Below, in pieces: positions 55,412-63,592 of a DNA stretch of 64,000 nt. The notes below the pieces were generated by a model. The model had not been told where the DNA came from. It did not search any database and saw only the letters and a program-made list of their open reading frames with translations. The position numbers and the translations under genes are program-made. Within the stretch, counting starts at the first letter, position 1. Each line of letters begins with the position of its first letter. The stretch spans positions 248,001 to 312,000 of the forward strand of contig NZ_WUBS01000002.1 in NCBI RefSeq assembly GCF_010131535.1, in the 5' to 3' direction. Source of the DNA: Acerihabitans arboris. GTDB lineage: Bacteria > Pseudomonadota > Gammaproteobacteria > Enterobacterales > Enterobacteriaceae.

Positions 55412-56284
55412 ATGAATAATCTCAAGTTAATTATCTTGAGCGGTTTACTGTTGTCTTCAACTTTTATTTCCTCCACGGTTTTTGCCGCTGGGATAGCCGA
55501 TTCGGCGGTCTGCAAACAGCTAAAGGCGGATAATCCCGAATTGCAGGGGAAAACGCTCGTTAATGCCATTAATCCCCATACACCGGGCTACGAAGCGCTG
55601 GACCCTAACGATCCCAGTAAATACATCGGATTCGATATCGATCTGGGCGAAATGATGGGGGAATGCCTGGGCTTTAAGGTGGAATATAAATCGGTGGCCT
55701 TCGCAGCATTGCTGCCCACGCTGCAAAGCGGCCAGGCCGATTTTGTGATATCGGATATTTACGCCACCTCCGATCGCGCTAAAGCCGCTGATTTCATTAC
55801 CTATTCTAAAGTCTTTGACGGAGTGCTGGTCGCCAAGGGCAACCCGAAAAAAATCACCGGCATCAACACGTCGTTATGCGCGGCCACCGCGGCGGAAAAT
55901 ACCGGTTTTGTCGAAGTACCGCTGATCCAGGCCCTGGCAAGCGAGTGCAAGGCCGTCGGCAAGCCGGCGCCGGAAATCCAGCTTTATGATAATAACGCCA
56001 GCTGTATCCAGGCGGTGCTGAATGGCCGCGCCGATACCTACATCAATGATATCAACACCGTTGAACAGGCGGTAAAGGCCTATCCGGACAAACTGGAGAA
56101 AGCCGTGGCGGTGACATTGCCTTATTCGGTGGGCATCGCGGTGCCTAAAGGCAAGGAAAAATTCAGGACGGCGATGTTGAATGCGCTGGTGGAAATCCAA
56201 AACCTGGGCCTCCAGACCGAACTCCTTGATAAATGGGCGCTGGGCGCAAGTAACCTGGAAAAGCCCAGGCTGATACTTAACTGA
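55412..56284 (+). CDS. Polar amino-acid/amide ABC binding protein
   Basis: A 290-residue family 3 periplasmic binding protein with signal peptide (LIILSGLLLSSTFISSTVFA). Ligand lobes show YEALDPNDPSKYIGFDIDLGEMMGECLGF and ISDIYATSDRAKAADFITYSKVFDGVLV. GGGGAG precedes the ATG. The first ~45 mature residues include a disulfide-capable cysteine pair and a lead segment longer than usual. Second gene of the operon with the fused permease-ATPase. Confidence 0.9.
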   Translation: MNNLKLIILSGLLLSSTFISSTVFAAGIADSAVCKQLKADNPELQGKTLVNAINPHTPGYEALDPNDPSKYIGFDIDLGEMMGECLGFKVEYKSVAFAALLPTLQSGQADFVISDIYATSDRAKAADFITYSKVFDGVLVAKGNPKKITGINTSLCAATAAENTGFVEVPLIQALASECKAVGKPAPEIQLYDNNASCIQAVLNGRADTYINDINTVEQAVKAYPDKLEKAVAVTLPYSVGIAVPKGKEKFRTAMLNALVEIQNLGLQTELLDKWALGASNLEKPRLILN

Positions 56285-56349
56285 TTTTTTCCATCCTTGG
56301 TCTTATATAGCGGCAGACTGCCGCTATAGCCGTTTAGCAAAGGTTAACC

Positions 56350-57873
56350 ATGGAACACTTTTTACATTATTTGACGCTCGGTTATCTCTTGCAGGGTATC
56401 CTGTTCACCCTGCAAATCACGGTCTATGGCTTGATTGGCGGGACTATTATCGGCGTGCTGCTGGCTACCATGCAGCTGTCCCGCTTCAGGCTGCTGGCCG
56501 GTATTTCGCGGGGTTATGCGGTTATTTTCCGCGGCACGCCGCTGATATTGCAACTGGTATTCGTTTATGACGCCTTGCCTTATATCGGTTTGAAATTCAG
56601 CGCCGTTGCCGCCGGCGCTATTGCCTTATCGCTGAATGAAGCCCCGTTTATTTCCGAAATTATTCGCTCGGGCATCCTATCCATTAATCGGGGCCAGATC
56701 GTCGCCGGCCAGGCATTGGGCATGATACCCCATGTCATTACCCGTAAAATTGTTTTCCCCCAGGCTATCAGGACCATGATCCCCGCCTTTGGCAGCGAAT
56801 CGGTATCGGCGTTAAAAAACTCCTCGTTGGCATCGTTTATTTCCGTGCAGGAATTAACACTGCGCAGCACCCAGCTGGCATCATCGACCTTTGATTTTTT
56901 TTCCATTTTTATCGCCTCGGGGGTCATGTATTTAGCCCTGACCGGCATTATCACCGCCCTGCAGCTGGTATTTGAGCGTTTCCTCGATTTTGATTTTAAA
57001 AATAATCATAAAATTAAAAAGATTGACGCCATCCTCACATCACTGCCCGCCCGGCAAAAAGAAAAAATCAGCGATGCTGATATGGTGTCCACCGAAGCCA
57101 GCGACGAGATTTTGATTGATATAAAAGATCTGCATAAATCCTACGGCAAAACGCCGGTGCTCAAAGGATTAAACCTGCGCGTTAAAAAGGGCCAGATCGT
57201 AGCCCTGCTGGGACCGAGCGGATCGGGGAAAAGCACCCTGCTGCGCTGTATCAACGGCCTGGATCAGTATGATGGCGGGTCTATTACCATTGGCGGTGAT
57301 TTGATTGGCAAAACCCTTGCAGGCACGTTTTTATTGGAAAAAGAGGCGGCCCGGCAACGCATTAAAAATAAAATCGGTATGGTCTTCCAAAATTTCAATC
57401 TATTCCAGCATATCAACGCCATTGAAAATGTCGCCATGCCGCTCATCTGGACTTACGGCGAAACCACGCCGGCGGCGTATCAGCACGCCTTCGGCCTGCT
57501 CAAACGGGTAGGCCTGGAAAACCGCTACGGCGCGCTGCCGGGCCAGATGTCCGGCGGCCAGCAGCAACGGGTGGCCATCGCGCGCACCCTGGCCACCCGC
57601 CCGCAGTTGCTGTTGCTCGATGAACCCACCTCGGCGCTGGATCCCGAACTGGTGGGCGAAGTGCTGGAAATCATCCGAGACCTGGCCCAGGTCGACGGCC
57701 TCACTATGATTATCTCTACCCACCAAATCCGCTTTGCCGAGCAGGTCGCCGATTATTGCGTGTTCCTGGACGGCGGCGTGGTGGTGGAGGAAGGCGCGGC
57801 CAAGGTGGTTATCAACCAACCGCAAAATCCACGCACCCAACGTTTTTTATCCCTTATGGAACAATCGAAATAG
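56350..57873 (+). CDS. Fused amino-acid ABC permease and ATP-binding protein
   Basis: A 507-residue fusion. Residues ~1-215 are a HisQ/GlnP-type permease (five helices, FRGTPLILQLVF motif, GQIVAGQALGMIPHVITRKIVFPQ loop). A charged linker of ~40 residues (DFKNNHKIKK...EKISDADMVSTEASDE) leads to a GlnQ-type ATPase (~255-507) with GPSGSGKST, FQNFNLFQHI, MSGGQQQR, LLLLDEPTSALDP and STHQIRFA. One gene thus encodes channel and motor, which as a homodimer gives a complete importer with the binding protein. No sign of frameshift: codons are normal across the join. Confidence 0.92.
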   Translation: MEHFLHYLTLGYLLQGILFTLQITVYGLIGGTIIGVLLATMQLSRFRLLAGISRGYAVIFRGTPLILQLVFVYDALPYIGLKFSAVAAGAIALSLNEAPFISEIIRSGILSINRGQIVAGQALGMIPHVITRKIVFPQAIRTMIPAFGSESVSALKNSSLASFISVQELTLRSTQLASSTFDFFSIFIASGVMYLALTGIITALQLVFERFLDFDFKNNHKIKKIDAILTSLPARQKEKISDADMVSTEASDEILIDIKDLHKSYGKTPVLKGLNLRVKKGQIVALLGPSGSGKSTLLRCINGLDQYDGGSITIGGDLIGKTLAGTFLLEKEAARQRIKNKIGMVFQNFNLFQHINAIENVAMPLIWTYGETTPAAYQHAFGLLKRVGLENRYGALPGQMSGGQQQRVAIARTLATRPQLLLLDEPTSALDPELVGEVLEIIRDLAQVDGLTMIISTHQIRFAEQVADYCVFLDGGVVVEEGAAKVVINQPQNPRTQRFLSLMEQSK

Positions 57874-57890
57874 CCCGGAGGAACAGGACC

Positions 57891-58283
57891 ATGGAAAAGA
57901 AAAGTTTTCAGTTCGCCGCCGATACCGGCGTGCCGCCGCAGGTCGGCCCATTTTCCCATGCAACGCGTTGGGGGGATATGTTGTTTATTACCGGCCAGAT
58001 GCCCACCTCCCCCAGCAGCGGCAAGATGGTTGACGGCGATGTGACGGCGCAGGCCCGCCAGGTCAGGCGCAACCTGGAGGCGGTGCTTAAACAGTTCAAC
58101 CTTACCCTAGACGCCTCGCTGATGGTGCGGGTGTACCTCGCCTCCTTCGAGGATTACGATGCCTTTAACCAGGAGTATGCCTCCTGGTTCCAAGGCCCCC
58201 TGCCCAGCCGGACCTGCGTGGGCACCACGGGACTGGCGGTCGGCGCCCTGGTTGAAATCGATCTGATTGCCGGTATCAGTTGA
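57891..58283 (+). CDS. RidA-family protein (YjgF/YER057c)
   Basis: A 130-residue protein with the RidA pattern VGPFSHATRWGDMLFITGQMPTSP at the N-terminus, RRNLEAVLKQFNLTLDASLMVRVYLA in the middle and LPSRTCVGTTGLAVGALVEIDLIA at the end. The Arg of PSRT is the one that binds the imine or carboxylate in active members. It may hydrolyse a reactive enamine/imine made from the imported compound. CGGAGG precedes the ATG at 57891, 17 bases after the transporter gene. Confidence 0.9.
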   Translation: MEKKSFQFAADTGVPPQVGPFSHATRWGDMLFITGQMPTSPSSGKMVDGDVTAQARQVRRNLEAVLKQFNLTLDASLMVRVYLASFEDYDAFNQEYASWFQGPLPSRTCVGTTGLAVGALVEIDLIAGIS

Positions 58284-58323
58284 TTATCGGCCACGCCATG
58301 CGGATAAAACACAGGAGAAGCCC

Positions 58324-59400
58324 ATGTCTTTGATCAAACCCGAACACGACAGCCTGCGCCCGGAACATCAGCCGCGCACCCATGTGCTGGAAGCCACCCC
58401 CGCCACCGTGCACTGGGGTTATTTTGACGCCGCCCTGCCCCCCGCGCTGACCATTGTCTCCGGGGATATCGTCTGCGCCGAGGCGGTGACCCAACATGCC
58501 GGCGACGCGCCGGAACTGATGATGGATGCGGAGATCGACCGCATCTACCGTGAAGTGCCGAAGGCGGATCGCGCCCCCGGCGTCCATATCATGACCGGAC
58601 CTATTTATATTCAGGATAGCCAGCCCGGCGATATGCTGGAAGTGCGCTATCTGCAAATGAAACCGCGCTTTATGTACGGCTCCAACCTGGCGGCCAGTTG
58701 GGGGCATCTGTTTAAGGAAATGGGCGAAAAGGAGCGAGTGACTATTTACAGAATGGATGATTTCAGCCAAACCGCCACCCCGGTGTTCGCCTATGACTTC
58801 CCCGGTAAATACGAAATACCTGGCACCATTACCCCGGCCTGCGACTGCTGCCGCGCCGAGATAACGGACGGGATCCGGGTGCCGGTGCGTCCGCATCTGG
58901 GCACCGCCGGCGTAGCGCCCAACGCCCAGGGTCGGGTCAGCACCGTTCCGCCGGGGGAGCATGGCGGCAACATCGACAACTGGCGCATCGGCGCCGGGGC
59001 CACCATGTATTATCCGGTGCAGGTGCCGGGCGCGCTGTTTTCCATCGGCGATCCGCATATTTCCCAGGGTGACGGTGAAATCAGCGGCACCGCCATCGAA
59101 GCCTCGCTCAGCGTTATTATGCAAATCAAGGTACGCAAGGATTTCCATTTTCCATCGCCTTTACTGGAAACGCAGGAGTTTTTCATCACCCATGGTTTTA
59201 ATGAAGACCTTGATTTAGCCATGCGCCAGGCCAGCATCAATATGCTGACGCTGCTGACCGAGCATTTTGGCTTAAGCCGTGACGACGCGTACTCACTGAT
59301 GAGCGTCACCGTCGATTTTTCCGTGACCCAGGTGGTGGACGGCAGACAGGGCGTGCACGCCAAAATCGGTCGTCATCTGCTTAAGGAGCGTCACGCTTAG
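58324..59400 (+). CDS. Acetamidase/formamidase-family hydrolase
   Basis: A 358-residue FmdA/AmdA-type amidase releasing ammonia from small amides. Conserved blocks are VSGDIVCAEAVTQHAGD, VHIMTGPIYIQDSQPGDMLEV, RPHLGTAGVAPNAQGRVSTVPPGEHGGNIDNW, the gap YYPVQVPGALFSIGDPHISQGDGEISGTAIE and a late RDDAYSLMSVTVDFSVTQVVD. Metal ligands are probably in the HGGN and GDPHISQGDGE blocks. AGGAG precedes the ATG at 58324; 19 upstream codons are open but unlike the family. Last gene of the operon, suggesting that the importer brings in an amide. Confidence 0.9.
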   Translation: MSLIKPEHDSLRPEHQPRTHVLEATPATVHWGYFDAALPPALTIVSGDIVCAEAVTQHAGDAPELMMDAEIDRIYREVPKADRAPGVHIMTGPIYIQDSQPGDMLEVRYLQMKPRFMYGSNLAASWGHLFKEMGEKERVTIYRMDDFSQTATPVFAYDFPGKYEIPGTITPACDCCRAEITDGIRVPVRPHLGTAGVAPNAQGRVSTVPPGEHGGNIDNWRIGAGATMYYPVQVPGALFSIGDPHISQGDGEISGTAIEASLSVIMQIKVRKDFHFPSPLLETQEFFITHGFNEDLDLAMRQASINMLTLLTEHFGLSRDDAYSLMSVTVDFSVTQVVDGRQGVHAKIGRHLLKERHA

Positions 59401-59480
59401 GGCGGGCCGCCGGTGGGTTCTTGCGGCCGATGCGGCGGATGGATCGATAGGGATGCTTTCAAAACAATGTTTTAATAAAA

Positions 59481-59511
59481 TTTTTTGAAATACATTTTTT
59501 TTGAAATACAT
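59481..59511. repeat. Tandem direct repeat of TTTTTTGAAATACAT
   Basis: Two 15-base copies with a 16-base period between the amidase gene and the small periplasmic protein gene. It may reflect local slippage or a tandem binding site. Confidence 0.5.
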
Positions 59512-59561
59512 GAACTTGATCACAACTGAAAGCCGATGGAATTGGGTAGTATTGCCGCTCT

Positions 59562-59573
59562 TTAAGTACTTAA
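59562..59573. promoter_or_regulatory. Palindrome TTAAGTACTTAA
   Basis: Perfect 12-bp palindrome 16 bases ahead of the start codon at 59590, near the expected transcription start or leader. Confidence 0.25.
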
Positions 59574-59589
59574 CTGGTAAGGAATAACC

Positions 59590-60030
59590 ATGAAAAAAAT
59601 TGTAGGCGCGGCCCTCTTTTCACTGCTGTTAAGCAGCACCTGTTTTGCCCAAAGCGCCGATACAACGTCGGTGACCAAAGCCGTGGAATCCATGCGCCAG
59701 GCCATGGTCAGCGCGAAAAAAGCCGATCTGGAGAAAGTCGGCGCGCCGACGCTGAGCTATGGCCATTCCAGCGGTAAAATCCAGAATAACGCCGAATTTG
59801 TCGACGCCATCGTCACCGGCCAATCCAAATTCCTGACGCTGGACCTGAAGAACCAGACCGTACAGGTCGACGGCGATGTGGCCATTGTCAGGCATATCCT
59901 GCAGGCCAAGACCGCCGACGCCGGCAAGCAGCCGGGCGAAGTGAAAATCGGCGTCATGCAGGTATGGCAGAAAAATGCGTCCGGCGCGTGGAAACTACTG
60001 GCCCGCCAGGCCTATGCGTTGCCTAAATAA
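59590..60030 (+). CDS. Secreted NTF2-like (DUF4440-type) protein
   Basis: A 146-residue protein with a clear signal peptide (MKKIVGAALFSLLLSSTCFA). The mature part looks like the SnoaL/NTF2-like cone fold of nuclear-transport-factor-like proteins: an early helix VTKAVESMRQAMVSAKKADLEKVGAPTLSYGHSSG, then VQVDGDVAIVRHILQAK and a closing KIGVMQVWQKNASGAWKLLARQAY strand pair. Such proteins are found in the periplasm with unknown substrate. AAGGAAT precedes the ATG. Confidence 0.8.
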   Translation: MKKIVGAALFSLLLSSTCFAQSADTTSVTKAVESMRQAMVSAKKADLEKVGAPTLSYGHSSGKIQNNAEFVDAIVTGQSKFLTLDLKNQTVQVDGDVAIVRHILQAKTADAGKQPGEVKIGVMQVWQKNASGAWKLLARQAYALPK

Positions 60031-60431
60031 GCATTAACCGCAGCGGCTCTCGCCCATGAGGGCCGTTTTGCCTTTCATCCTCTTCCCGGCTCGCCGGCCC
60101 TGCGTCCCGGAAAATTATGTAACTTTTTGTCAACAAGAACGCGGTTCAACGCCGCGCATCCACCGCTTAATAAGCGCTTTACATAATTGAAATCAACACA
60201 TTACAGACACGCTTCTTTTCACCCCGCTGCCGACCCCCTTTTTTTCGCCCGCCGCCGCCCGGCCCGGCCTGTCTACCGCTGTCACATCAGGGTAATAATC
60301 TCTCGCGCCGGCGCGGATAAATTGCTATATAGATACAGATAGTCATCACCAAGAGCTTACCGGAAGACTACCTTGAAACGCTGCTGCTTTGGCCGGGGGT
60401 TTGTCCCTTATTGTTTGATGGAGGGGGAATA
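60031..60431. other. Intergenic region upstream of opgB
   Basis: 401 bases holding the terminator of the preceding gene, small inverted repeats (GCGGTTCAACGCCGC near 60142) and a pyrimidine run at about 60233-60245. The opgB promoter is probably in the AT-richer stretch 60315-60350. No gene seen. Confidence 0.5.
60044..60069 (+). terminator. Rho-independent terminator
   Basis: Stem CGGCTCTC / GAGGGCCG (one G-T pair), six-base loop, followed by TTTT, 14 bases after the stop at 60030. Confidence 0.7.
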
Positions 60432-62309
60432 ATGCCTACGGAAACATTATCGATAGGATTTTTTTTAGCGGCAATTATTCTCTATTCAGCCAAAGCTAAA
60501 AAAAACAAATATGTATTTTTTTTGGTGCTGTTTTTGTTGGGCATCTATATTCTGCTTAATCTGATCCGGGTAGCCAGTAATTATTTTACCGGTGCCGGCA
60601 TTAACGATTCGGTGTTGTATACCGTCACCAGCAGCTTGACCGGCGCCGGCCTGGGTAAATATATTTTGCCTTTTGCCGGCTTCCTGCTGGCGTCCCTGCT
60701 GGTGTTCGCCCTGATGTCATGGCTGTTGTTATTACGTAAATCCGGCGGCGGCCGCAACGCTTACAGCCTGTTGGCCTTGTTACTGGCCGCCGGCGCCGTG
60801 ATTGCCACCCCGGCCAGCAGGGAAATCGCCGGCCTGGTTAAATCCCAGATGGCAAATGGGGATACGGACTTTCATGTCTATTATAAAACCCCTAACAAAC
60901 TGTTATCAGGTAACAGCCCTAATCTTATTTACATCTATGCCGAAAGTCTTGAAAGAACCTACTTTGATCAGGATAATTTTGCCGGTTTAACCACCGCGCT
61001 CAACAGCCAGAAAGATAATTCGATTGACTTCAGCAATACCGCCCAACTGCCGGGCACCGGTTATACCATTGCCGGGATGGTGGCGTCGCAATGCGGCATT
61101 CCCCTATTCGCGCCCTTCGATGGCAATGCGTCAAGTTCATTATCCACCTTTTATCCCCGCGATATTTGTCTTGGCGATATCCTGCGCGCCTCCGGCTATG
61201 ATAACTATTTTTATCAGGGGGCCGACCTGGCCTTTGCGGGCAAGGGCCTGTTCCTGAAGTCGCATGGTTTTGATCATATCTATGGCTTCCAGGAGCTTAA
61301 GGGGCTGGTCAAGGACCCGGACTACCGCAACGAATGGGGCTGGTACGACGATACCTTGCTGGACCTGGTTTATGATAAATTCATTGATTTGTCGCGCAAT
61401 AAACAACGGTTCGCCTTATTCGCGCTAACGGTTGATACCCATCATCCCGACGGATATATTTCGCAGTCGTGCGTAAACCGGTCTTATCAGTATGACAACG
61501 CGGAGAACAGTTCCCTAAGCGCCGTGGCCTGTAGCCAGGAGCATATCGCGCGGTTGATAAAAAGAATCAGGGAATCCGGTTATTTTAAAAATACGGTGAT
61601 CGTGGTGTCTTCCGACCACCTGGCCATGAATAACACCGCCTATGATATTTTGAACCAGCACGACAGAAAAGACCTGTTTTTTATCATTCGCGGCGATCGG
61701 GATGAACGGCAGGTCAGCAACGTCAAAAGGAGCACGCTGGATAACGGCGCTACCGTGTTGGACGTGATGGGGGGTGATAATTATATCGGCTTAGGCAGGA
61801 GCAGCTTATCCGGCACCTCGTTATCGACCTATTTTTTAAATATCGATGACAAAATAACCGCCTGGATACCGGATGTTATCCGGCAATGGGATTTCCCGAC
61901 CAGGATAAAAAAATACAAAATAGATGTTAATGACAAAACCATCGGGTTTTCCGGGGTAAAATTCAAGATCCCGCTGATTTTAAAAATTGACCATAATAAT
62001 ATCGAGCCGATGTTTGATGTGTATTTATCCGCTCCGTTAAAACAGCAGTTGGCCAAGCTCAATGCCAAGGATAAATTCTTGTGGATTGATGACTGCAACA
62101 AAATGGCCGACGTGTGGGATGCCTCGCTCAGCCAAGTGTCAAACTATTGCGTTGCCGTCGGGAACCTGAGCACGCGCCCGCAAATTGTTAGAATAGACAG
62201 CGACGTCTATCGCGGCAAGGTGTCGTTTAAAAAACTACCCGCCGGGGACGAAGCCCAGTTCCAGCAAACCGTCGGCCGGCTTAATTTAACCGATCCCCCG
62301 ACCAATTAA
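60432..62309 (+). CDS. opgB: Phosphoglycerol transferase I, short form
   Basis: A 625-residue enzyme that transfers phosphoglycerol to periplasmic glucans. Residues ~1-135 hold four membrane helices; the alkaline-phosphatase-fold domain follows with ESLERTYFDQDNF (nucleophile region near LPGTGYTIAGMVASQCGIPLFAPFDGN), KSHGFDHIYG, LTVDTHHPDG and VVSSDHLAMNNTAYD. Similarity to E. coli OpgB is strong, but that protein has 763 residues; about 130 C-terminal residues beyond VYRGKVSFKK are absent. The stop is followed by GC-rich non-coding DNA, so no frameshift explains it. GGAGGGGGA precedes the ATG at 60432. Confidence 0.9.
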   Translation: MPTETLSIGFFLAAIILYSAKAKKNKYVFFLVLFLLGIYILLNLIRVASNYFTGAGINDSVLYTVTSSLTGAGLGKYILPFAGFLLASLLVFALMSWLLLLRKSGGGRNAYSLLALLLAAGAVIATPASREIAGLVKSQMANGDTDFHVYYKTPNKLLSGNSPNLIYIYAESLERTYFDQDNFAGLTTALNSQKDNSIDFSNTAQLPGTGYTIAGMVASQCGIPLFAPFDGNASSSLSTFYPRDICLGDILRASGYDNYFYQGADLAFAGKGLFLKSHGFDHIYGFQELKGLVKDPDYRNEWGWYDDTLLDLVYDKFIDLSRNKQRFALFALTVDTHHPDGYISQSCVNRSYQYDNAENSSLSAVACSQEHIARLIKRIRESGYFKNTVIVVSSDHLAMNNTAYDILNQHDRKDLFFIIRGDRDERQVSNVKRSTLDNGATVLDVMGGDNYIGLGRSSLSGTSLSTYFLNIDDKITAWIPDVIRQWDFPTRIKKYKIDVNDKTIGFSGVKFKIPLILKIDHNNIEPMFDVYLSAPLKQQLAKLNAKDKFLWIDDCNKMADVWDASLSQVSNYCVAVGNLSTRPQIVRIDSDVYRGKVSFKKLPAGDEAQFQQTVGRLNLTDPPTN

Positions 62310-62405
62310 CACGGGGGACGGGTGGGCGCGTAAGCTGCGCCGCTTTACACATTAACGTTTTATGCAAAACTGCATCATTTCCTGGCAATATAACCGGCCA
62401 AAGTG

Positions 62406-62421
62406 AATAACCATGGTTATT
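62406..62421. promoter_or_regulatory. Palindrome AATAACCATGGTTATT
   Basis: Perfect 16-bp palindrome about 330 bases upstream of the binding-protein gene; a dimeric-regulator site is likely from symmetry. Confidence 0.35.
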
Positions 62422-62591
62422 AATTAAACAACATTATTTATCGATGTTATAAATGTCCATTTCCTGGACGGCGATGTTAATAAGCCTGTGCTCCCCGAAG
62501 TAATAATTATTCTTATTTGAAACGCCCCTTTTTTGTCTTCATTTCCCGCCGCCCGACGGGAAAGAGCCTTATGAGACGCGGCCCCGCGGGT

Positions 62592-62608
62592 CATAAGTTA
62601 TTCTTATG
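62592..62608. promoter_or_regulatory. Inverted repeat CATAAG-N5-CTTATG
   Basis: Perfect 6-bp arms around TTATT, 140 bases upstream of the binding-protein gene; candidate operator. Confidence 0.3.
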
Positions 62609-62626
62609 CTTAGCGGTGATAAACAT

Positions 62627-62761
62627 ATGCTTTTTTATACGTGGTTAATTATCTTTGCCTATGCAATATTCCTGTGCAGAAAACCATGCTCTTGGGATAA
62701 CCCCATGAAGTGGTTAAATTATTTAATAATTATATCAAGGAAAAGCAAATGGCTTTATTAA
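62627..62761 (+). CDS. Possible 44-residue hydrophobic leader protein
   Basis: An open frame starting MLFYTWLIIFAYAIFLC and ending RKSKWLY, with one hydrophobic helix and a basic second half. GGTGAT lies eight bases ahead of the ATG, a partial ribosome-binding site. Its end overlaps the start of the binding-protein gene by 13 bases, which could couple translation. It may equally be chance in AT-rich leader DNA. Confidence 0.25.
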   Translation: MLFYTWLIIFAYAIFLCRKPCSWDNPMKWLNYLIIISRKSKWLY

Positions 62762-63579
62762 TCAATAAACGGCCCGCCGTTTTATCGCTATTGACCTTAC
62801 TGGCCCTGGGCAGTCTTTCTTCCGTTGCCGTCCATGCCGATCAATTGGCCGATATTAAACAGGCCGGCGTTATTCGCGTCGCCACCTTTGATTCCAACCC
62901 GCCGTTCGGGTCCGTGGACGCCAAAACCCATGCCATCGTCGGCTACGACGTGGATTTCGCCAAGGCGCTGGCAACCGCCCTGGGCGTAAAACTGGAGCTG
63001 GTGCCCACCAATCCCGCGAATCGCATTCCGCTGCTGCAGTCGGGCAAAGCCGACATTATTGTTGCCGATATCACCATCACGCCGGAGCGGGCCAAGGTGA
63101 TCGCTTTTTCCATCCCCTATTTTGTCACCGGGCAGCAGTTCCTGGCGCCGGTGAATTCACCGGACAAGCTGGACGGCTATGCCGATGCCCGCATCGGCGC
63201 GGTGAAAGGCACCACCGGCGAGCAGGAACTGCATCATCGTTTCCCGAATGCCCGCGTCCTGTCCTATGACGATATCCCGCTGGCGCTGACCGCGCTGCGC
63301 AACGGCAATGTGCAGGCCATCACCCAGGACAGCACCATCCTGGCCGGCCTGCTCGACGGCGCGCCGGATAAAGCCAAGTATAAAGTGCTGCCGGAGTTGC
63401 TGAGTAAAGAAGAGATCGGCGTCGGCGTTAAAAAAGGCGAAACCGCGTTACTCTCCTTTGTTAATAATGAGCTGCTGAAACTGGAGCAAAACGGCCAGGC
63501 CACCTCTATTTATAATATTTGGTTTGGGCCGCAGACTAAGTCGCCTCAACCACGTTTGTTTAAAATAAAAGCGAACTGA
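62749..63579 (+). CDS. Polar amino-acid ABC binding protein
   Basis: A 276-residue family 3 binding protein with signal peptide (AVLSLLTLLALGSLSSVAVHA). IKQAGVIRVATFDSNPPFGSVDAKTHAIVGYDVDFAKALA and IIVADITITPERAKVIAFSIPYFVTGQQFL are typical. AAGGA precedes the ATG at 62749; 13 upstream codons are open but would displace the signal peptide. The ATPase gene follows after 13 bases. Confidence 0.92.
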   Translation: MALLINKRPAVLSLLTLLALGSLSSVAVHADQLADIKQAGVIRVATFDSNPPFGSVDAKTHAIVGYDVDFAKALATALGVKLELVPTNPANRIPLLQSGKADIIVADITITPERAKVIAFSIPYFVTGQQFLAPVNSPDKLDGYADARIGAVKGTTGEQELHHRFPNARVLSYDDIPLALTALRNGNVQAITQDSTILAGLLDGAPDKAKYKVLPELLSKEEIGVGVKKGETALLSFVNNELLKLEQNGQATSIYNIWFGPQTKSPQPRLFKIKAN

Positions 63580-63592
63580 TCGGGCTGAACTA

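Larger units (their letters stand above)
62310..62748. other. Intergenic region, opgB / binding protein
   Basis: 439 bases with a 16-bp palindrome at 62406-62421, an inverted repeat at 62592-62608 and a doubtful 44-residue frame from 62627. Nothing else supported. Confidence 0.5.

Noticed and set aside
56990-57130. Frameshift or assembly join creating the permease-ATPase fusion
   Set aside because: The frame is continuous through a normal charged linker, and fused proteins of this layout are known among amino-acid importers.
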